From NCBI RefSeq assembly GCF_905171765.1, contig NC_053390.1, positions 508,637,444 through 508,701,443 on the forward strand: DNA of 64,000 nt. The letters run 5' to 3'. Below the pieces are notes generated by a model. The model had not been told where the DNA came from, made no database searches, and saw only the letters and a program-made list of their open reading frames with translations. Positions within the stretch are counted from its first letter, which is position 1, and each line of letters opens with the position of its first letter. Source of the stretch: Bufo bufo (Eukaryota; Chordata; Amphibia; Anura; Bufonidae). Below are positions 57,831-64,000 of this stretch, piece by piece. The translations under genes and the position numbers were made by a program.

Positions 57831-60551
57831 GCGAATACCTTAGGGTGTCTACTTTCCGAAATGGGGTCATTTGTGGGGTGTTTGTACTGTCTGGCCATTG
57901 TAGAACCTCAGGAAACATGACAGGTGCTCAGAAAGTCAGAGCTGCTTCAAAAAGCGGAAATTCACATTTTTGTACCATAGTTTGTAAACGCTATAACTTT
58001 TACCCAAACCATTTTTTTTTTTACCCAAACATTTTTTTTTTTATCAAAGACATGTAGAACAATAAATTTAGAGCAAAATTTATATATGGATCTCGTTTTT
58101 TTTTGCAAAATTTTACAACTGAAAGTGAAAAGTGTAATTTTTTTGCAAAAAAATCGTTAAATTTCGATTAATAACAAAAAAAGTAAAAATGTCAGCAGCA
58201 ATGAAATACCACCAAATGAAAGCTCTATTAGTGAGAAGAAAAGGAGGTAAAATTCATTTGGGTGGTAAGTTGCATGACCGAGCAATAAACCGCTAAAGTT
58301 GTGGAGTGCCGATTTGTAAAAAAGGGCCTGGTCTTTAGGGGGGTATAAACCTGTGGTCCTTAAGTGGTTAAATTAAATAAATACCAAACAATCCCTTAAG
58401 TTAATATCCGTCCACCCAAAAGACTGGGCGACTAACCCCCCCCCCCCCCAAATTCAACAAAACCGCGACAAAAGACTGGGAGGGCGGGCGGGGGATGCTT
58501 CTTTCTTGCTTGAAGATTCCGACAGCTAAGACCCAGGTGAGTGACCGACCTTAAATAGTGGTCCAGTTCCCGCCACAGAACCTCCAGGCCATTCCTTGAC
58601 TCAGGCTAAAAATAGCCTAAGCCCAGCAACCGGACAGCAACCCTCCTGAGCCAATCACCTGCCGTCCAGTTGCCAGCTTAACCTGAGGAGAAACAGGGAG
58701 AGAAAAGAGAAAGGGGGGGGTAGAAAACATGGCCATAACATAACAATGTGTCTCAATGACACCATGAGGGGGCAAGCGCCAATTTCGGCCTTGCCCCTAT
58801 CATTCTGTGTCTAATGAAAAGCTACACTGGTTTCCAGTATACTTGATGTATGAGTTCATCACCATTTCAAGACCTCTGCTTGCTGTCCTTCATTGTCTAC
58901 TGGATAAAAATCTGTGCCAGTCATGTGAAGGTCCCACAGGTGTGGACTTATTGCAGTACAGGGTATCAGGCCTGTGTATTATAATGAGCTCCATCACATG
59001 ACCAGACAGATTAGTATCCTTCCTGATGGACCCTAGAGCTGAAAACCGCGTAACCGGAAAATTCTGATAATAGAGGTAGTGTGGTCCCGAAAAATACATA
59101 CAATGAAAGTAAACTCAACATACAAAGCCTCAGACTGAGATCCAGCCATCAACATGGCCTGTATTGGTTGTATAGTACAGTGCGGTAATATCTTCTGCCC
59201 TCATTTTATTTTCCTGGTACACTGTGTGTATTGTACCAGACGCTGAATAAGTGATTTACATCTATTCCTGACTGTTATATGTAAGGACTCGCTTTATCTT
59301 AGTTATCTGCTTCTTCTTTATAAATCTTCATTTTCTTTTATTATTAGATGACATTTTTGGGCTTTGGAACAATTACTGAGTTATGGACTCTGGTTACATA
59401 GGTTTAAACTTACAATGGCTGTCCCAGAACCAATTGATATTGTAATTTGAGGTAGAACTGTATATTAAGGAATTACTGTATGTGCCATTTGTACGTTTTC
59501 ATGACGGGTGAGTAATGGTGTTTCTTCTCCAGTGGGCAGATCAATGAGTGACACAGACATAACCAGTCACCGCAATGGTCATTTTACAGGCAAAACAGAC
59601 ATTGCGGCCTAACTGTTTTTATGTGCAGGTTGAAAGCCTGGGTGTGACACATGAGCAGTTCTTCTAGCTGCGAGGCTAGTAATGACGGGTAATGTAGCAG
59701 CATAAGTGCGTGCTTTGTACAACAGGTTAGGTAGCATTTCCTTCCCCACATTGAAGAGAGAGCGCACACTGAGGTCATGGCTTGAAGGGGTTAACCACTT
59801 TATAAGCTGCTAAACTGTTTGTAGTGATACAATAACATGATGTTCCTCATACTTTACCTCAGCCTCTCAGGAGAAGGCGTGGCGGCCTATCTGTGGGCTG
59901 TGTAGTAGAGCCATAGGAAGCAAGCCCTAATGGTGGCTTTCTCGGCTGTCCACAGGGACGGGATGTGGGCCCTATGAAGAAATATATTACATTACTTCTT
60001 TCTGTAGCAACTTGAGGCCTGTGTGAAGCTAACCCCGCTATGGATTTGTCTGCAGAAAACTCTGGCAATCAGCAGGGTAAGCAATGGCCGTCTGTACTCT
60101 CCTGAGAGAAAAGGCAGCCCCAGAGGATGTAGATGCAGATCAGTCTGTCTAGTCCAAGATGGGGGTGACAAAAGGCATTTAACTAATATATTCAGGAGCC
60201 AGGTCCTCCATGTGCCAGGGAGAAATTTGCTGCTGGAATCTAATATTTTGGGCTATTTTATGTTGAGATTTTGGGAGTTCTTCTTGTCTGGCTACTATAG
60301 AAAAGAAATCTGGCTTTCGGAGTAGTTTCACATGACCGCGCTTATCCGCAAAACATGGGCCATGTCTTTGCCGCATCCTTCAGGGGAGCCACGGTTGATC
60401 CGGGAGATGCGGCCAAGACACCGCCCGTGTTTCCCAGGCGGATCACAGTCCGTGCGTGATTTTTGTACCAGAAATACTTTCAAAAACGGATTCCTTGGTT
60501 TTCTATGGTATTCAGTACATAGAGAAAACTTAGCATGTAGGGGTAGATTTA

Positions 60552-60843
60552 GACCTCTTGCACGCGACCGTATGTCCTCCGAGATATACGGTCTGTGAGT
60601 GTGCCACATGATCGGGAGCACACAGCATCATAGATTACAATGATGCTGTGGACGTCGGGCCGCCTGCGGGGCTATTGTCCCTGACTCATATGATCTTATG
60701 AGTGCGGGACAATAGTCCTGCGGGCTGCCCGACATACACAGCATCATTGTAATCTATGATGCTGTGTGTAATGCCGCTCCGGGACATATGGCCCGCTCAC
60801 GGACTGTATATCTCGGAGGGCATATGGTCGTGTGCAAGAGGCC
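60552..60843. mobile_element. 292-bp TWA MITE with TTA duplication
   Basis: GACCTCTTGCACGCGACCG and ...GGTCGTGTGCAAGAGGCC are flanked by TTA (60549-60551 and 60844-60846). The hairpin arms share AGCATCATAGATTACAATG. Confidence 0.85.
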
Positions 60844-62883
60844 TTAAGCATTGGTCTCCCTGCACTGCTGGAGGATGTGTCACATTTATGATGAGGTGCA
60901 TACCTTGTTATAAATGAGGCACATCACCCGGCAGTCCGTGCGCCCTGAGCTGCTGTAGATTTCTAGCTTCATTTGCACCAGAAAATTGGCATAAATGATG
61001 ATAAATTTGTCAGGGCGTCTGGCCATGCCCGTTTTTGACCCTGCCACACCTTCTTTCTGAAAAGTGGAGAGGGCGGCGTAAAACTGTCCTTTACAGCTTT
61101 ATTTTTTAATCCAAAAATGTAATCAGTGACTGTATGTCTGACACGGCTGATGTATGTGAACCACCTCATAAGATCTAAAATTAGTTGTCCACCACTAAAA
61201 ATGTTAGTACAAGGCACCCTCTGCCCTGAATTTGGTCTTCAAGGCACCCAAGCTCTAGTTATGGTCCCGGCCTCTGGCTAGGTTCCCTAGATTTTAGTAC
61301 CTCGAATGGCTGAACTGTCAGTTTTCGCTCAAGCTTTTTTCGCTGCAGCTAGGCCTCATTCACGTGGCCTTTTTTTAATGGACAGCCGCCTTCCAAAAAT
61401 AGGACATGCCCTATTTTTGACCAGATGGACCCCGTTGAAATGAATGGGCCTGTTTTTAATGGCCATATAGACAGTTAAAATGGCTACAAGGGTGTTTCAG
61501 GTGTTAAAAAAAAAACCACATCCACCTGAGCGTGGGGGCACCAGCTCCTCAAACCCTTGCTCCTAACTGGGATGCAGCAGGACCTTTGCTCTCAGCGTGA
61601 AGACATGACATGACTAGGCTGCAGCATCCAGTGAGGAACAAGTGTCCCCGGGCGTTCAAGTGGGTGAGGTGAGTATTTATTTATTTTTTGTCTGCACTAT
61701 CATGGGTTGGGGGTTAAAGGCATGTTATAATACGTGGGGCACAAAGGGACCCATTATCTATACCGGGAGCACTATGGGTGCAAAAAAACTCTCAAATTCA
61801 TCCATTTTTACCAGCTGTTAAAATCTGATGCAAAACCGCTGTTAAAAACGGATAAACGCCATAAAATGGATGCATACATACATGCAAAATGGCCATGAAA
61901 AACTGACAGTGTATCCATTTTTAATGGCAGTGTGAATGTACCCTAAGTTGCTACTTCTCCAGCGGGTTTTGTTTCTTCACTTTCATGTCCCCTCATACCC
62001 TTCTGAAGTGGTAACGCTATTTTATATATGCATGCCATTACCTGGAAATATAACTCACCAGTTAGCACCTCTTGCGCCAATGTTAAACTGGTGACCTTTC
62101 GCTCATTACAGATCTGTACAGAATTGTGATTTATGGGTACACAAAACCGTTCACTCACCCCCCAAATGTCCTGTGTAACCAGTGGTGATGTGAAATCACT
62201 GGCATCAGCAGAAGGCCCCGTTCTGTGTCCAGCCCTCCATTACAGCTTCCATCTTTTACTTCTGTTGTGTTCATTTGTCGGGGGAGTTGTTCTCAAGAAT
62301 TGTGAAAGTAGCCCCCCCCTTTCCTGGTAAAGAGGAAAATCTGACAATCCAGTGCAGATGTCAGTAGTAGGTGGGAAGGAGAGAGCTTTTATAGACTTCA
62401 GCTTAACATATGATCATTAACATACCCTTCTATTTTCTGTCATGTAACATTAGACAGTCCCGCTGCGTAAACCGAGCACGTGCGTTAGGGATGCTGGGTG
62501 ACTGCAGCAAGCTTGGATTGTGTAAAATTTGGCAGGGGGAAGTGTTAACTTTTTTTTTTTAATCTTTAAAATGTACCACACCACCGCTATGATTCCTGCC
62601 ACTCTGAACCCCGCTGGGGCATCAGTCCTGTGACCACTACAGCATATCACTGGCTTCAGCGGTCACATGTCCATGAGTGACACATCCCTGCTGAGGGCAG
62701 TGATTGGCGGCAGCAGTCACTGGAGCAGTGAATAGCATTTGACTGCTGTATTTGCAGTGGAGATTGGAATGGCAGGGACTGAAGCAGTGGTGCAGGTCCA
62801 GTGAGAAATTTGAAAGGGGAGGAGCTTTCTGACGTATTTTACAAAATCTTTGAGAACTTCTTTAAATCTGTCTGCAGGTCTTA

Positions 62884-63118
62884 GGCTAGGGCTACACTGC
62901 AACATTGGTCGAGCCCCAGCTGTGGCAGTCATGATCGCAGAGTAGTGGTGATCCCATAGAAATTAATGGAATCGCCACGACAGTCGCAAGAAATTCACCA
63001 CGGCTGGATTTATTGTGACGGTTGCGGCGATCCCATTCATTTCTATGGGATCACCACTGTTCAGCGATCCTGGCTGCCACAGCTGGGGTACGACCAATGT
63101 CGCGGTATAGTCCTAGCC
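62884..63118. mobile_element. 235-bp TWA MITE
   Basis: GGCTAGGGCTACACTGC and ...GGTATAGTCCTAGCC are flanked by TTA and TAA. The arms share CCCAGCTGTGGCAG and ATCCCATAGAAATTAATGG-like blocks. Confidence 0.75.
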
Positions 63119-63480
63119 TAAGGATTGTATTCCATTATTATTTTCCTCCATAGTTTGCATCACGCAGGGTCTCTTCTCGCAATGAAAAAGCCTGTTATGA
63201 CTAATTTGGGGTGTTGTCTTGCGCCTTTCAATGCATGATGTCTTTATGGACATGGGGTGGGTAATTAAAGAGTTCTCTTGTAGACAGGTTTAGGCTAGTT
63301 TTATGTCTGCGGTAAGAAATTAGGCAGGCTGTGCTGGAGCTCTCGATCCAGCATTGCCAGACAATACCGGAATGCCCTCCGGCCCCATTAACTATAATGT
63401 GGTCTGGTGGAGATCTGGCCACTACCTGCGGACTTTTTGGCTTACAGGGGCTGATTTTTTTAAACTGTTTCAGAAGACTC

Positions 63481-63484
<4 letters not shown>

Positions 63485-63525
<41 letters not shown>

Positions 63526-63526
63526 T

Positions 63527-63567
<41 letters not shown>

Positions 63568-63568
63568 G
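63485..63568. repeat. TG/TA compound microsatellite
   Basis: A TG run with minor interruptions (63485-63541) passes into a TA run (63542-63566). Confidence 0.95.
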
Positions 63569-64000
63569 AGAAAAATGGCGGCACTGGCTCCAGAGGAGAA
63601 TGCGGGTGCACGTCCCAAAGGGAAAAGACTGGTTTCCCTGATGAATAATACCAGAAAAAAGAGAGCGGCACTCCAAAAAGTAAAAGCGGTGAACCCTTTA
63701 TTCATACTAGTGGTGCAACGTTTCGGCTCTAGTCACGAGCCTTCCTCAAGCAAAGATACAACTCAAATAACAGTGGTTATATAGGGAATACAAATCATGT
63801 GGACACAACCCAGTGGGTGTGTTTAACAAATCATAACAATAATATACAGTGAATGCACATAATATAGAGAAATATGCTGATCATCATTAAAGTGATACGT
63901 GCTAAATACAAAACATATATACGGATCAAGTACATAGACCTGATCAGATGGTATATCAACATTGATTTTACATAAGTGTAAGGAGGGGGAGGAGCAATGA

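Larger units (their letters stand above)
54658..58367. mobile_element. 3.7 kb TTAA-flanked element built from tandem and inverted arrays
   Basis: The ends CCGCTTGCCGCC and the complement CCACTTAAGGACC share a CCRCTT terminus. They are flanked by TTAA (54654-54657 and 58368-58371). CC-starting ends with TTAA duplication are compatible with piggyBac-like elements. No transposase is present. The left third has a hairpin (54820-54925), then a 191-bp tandem array (55061-55826). The middle (about 56000-57830) is a chain of units in alternating orientation. The last part is AT-rich. Confidence 0.7.
48092..64000 (+). other. MFHAS1: MFHAS1 intron 1, repeat-filled, continues past the window
   Basis: It starts with GTAAGATTTT. 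No segment matching the short C-terminal MFHAS1 exons was recognised before 64000. Apart from the elements listed separately, 48100-49610, 51145-53155, 54231-54653, 58372-60548, 60847-62880 and 63569-64000 hold no supportable gene. An AT microsatellite-like block lies at 49110-49122. Confidence 0.75.

Noticed and set aside
63228..63705. Open frames with repeated Thr-His or Val-Cys
   Set aside because: They are translations of the TG/TA microsatellite, not genes.

Overview
This is vertebrate nuclear DNA with long introns, GT-AG splice sites and almost no gene density. The window suggests an anuran amphibian. The reasons are the heavy load of palindromic miniature transposons (TWA and TTAA target sites), Tc1/mariner and Harbinger DNA transposons, CR1-type LINEs and a Penelope-like element with a GIY-YIG endonuclease, all lying between conserved vertebrate genes. 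The species assignment is inference.

Only two host genes can be supported. (1) The last three coding exons of a perilipin, best matching perilipin-3, lie on the + strand at 6025-8852; its 5' exons are not visible. (2) The giant first exon of MFHAS1 (leucine-rich repeats, Roc GTPase, COR-like region) lies on the + strand at 45226-48091. It ends at a clear splice donor, and its intron fills the rest of the window to 64000. No functional link between the two genes is evident. No bacterial genes, CRISPR array, tRNA or rRNA were found.

Layout. 1-3438: a Penelope-like element folded into a long inverted repeat, broken by a hAT element that itself carries a Harbinger-type MITE. 5038-8852: a hAT MITE and the perilipin exons. 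9960-13350: mariner and CR1 remnants. 14075-15903: a 1.8 kb palindromic Harbinger MITE. 16070-22262: TWA MITEs and a broken Tc1 transposon. 24382-24926 and 35121-35558: near-perfect TTAA palindromes. 26576-27740: a mariner relic split by a palindrome. 28759-30975: three MITEs joined end to end through shared target sites. 31041-32419: a second broken Tc1. 32457-38085: more TWA MITEs, some interleaved. 38566-44519: a full-length Harbinger element with a transposase gene and an opposing MADF-domain gene, both damaged. 44700-48091: MFHAS1 promoter region and exon 1. 48092-64000: intron 1, with a probable solo LTR carrying a TTAA MITE, nested TWA MITEs, a 3.7 kb TTAA element made of tandem and inverted arrays (54658-58367), and a TG/TA microsatellite.

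The most informative theme is one DNA-transposon system seen at several stages. The Harbinger element shares its right terminus, TWA target site and subterminal modules with many internally unrelated palindromic MITEs spread over the window.
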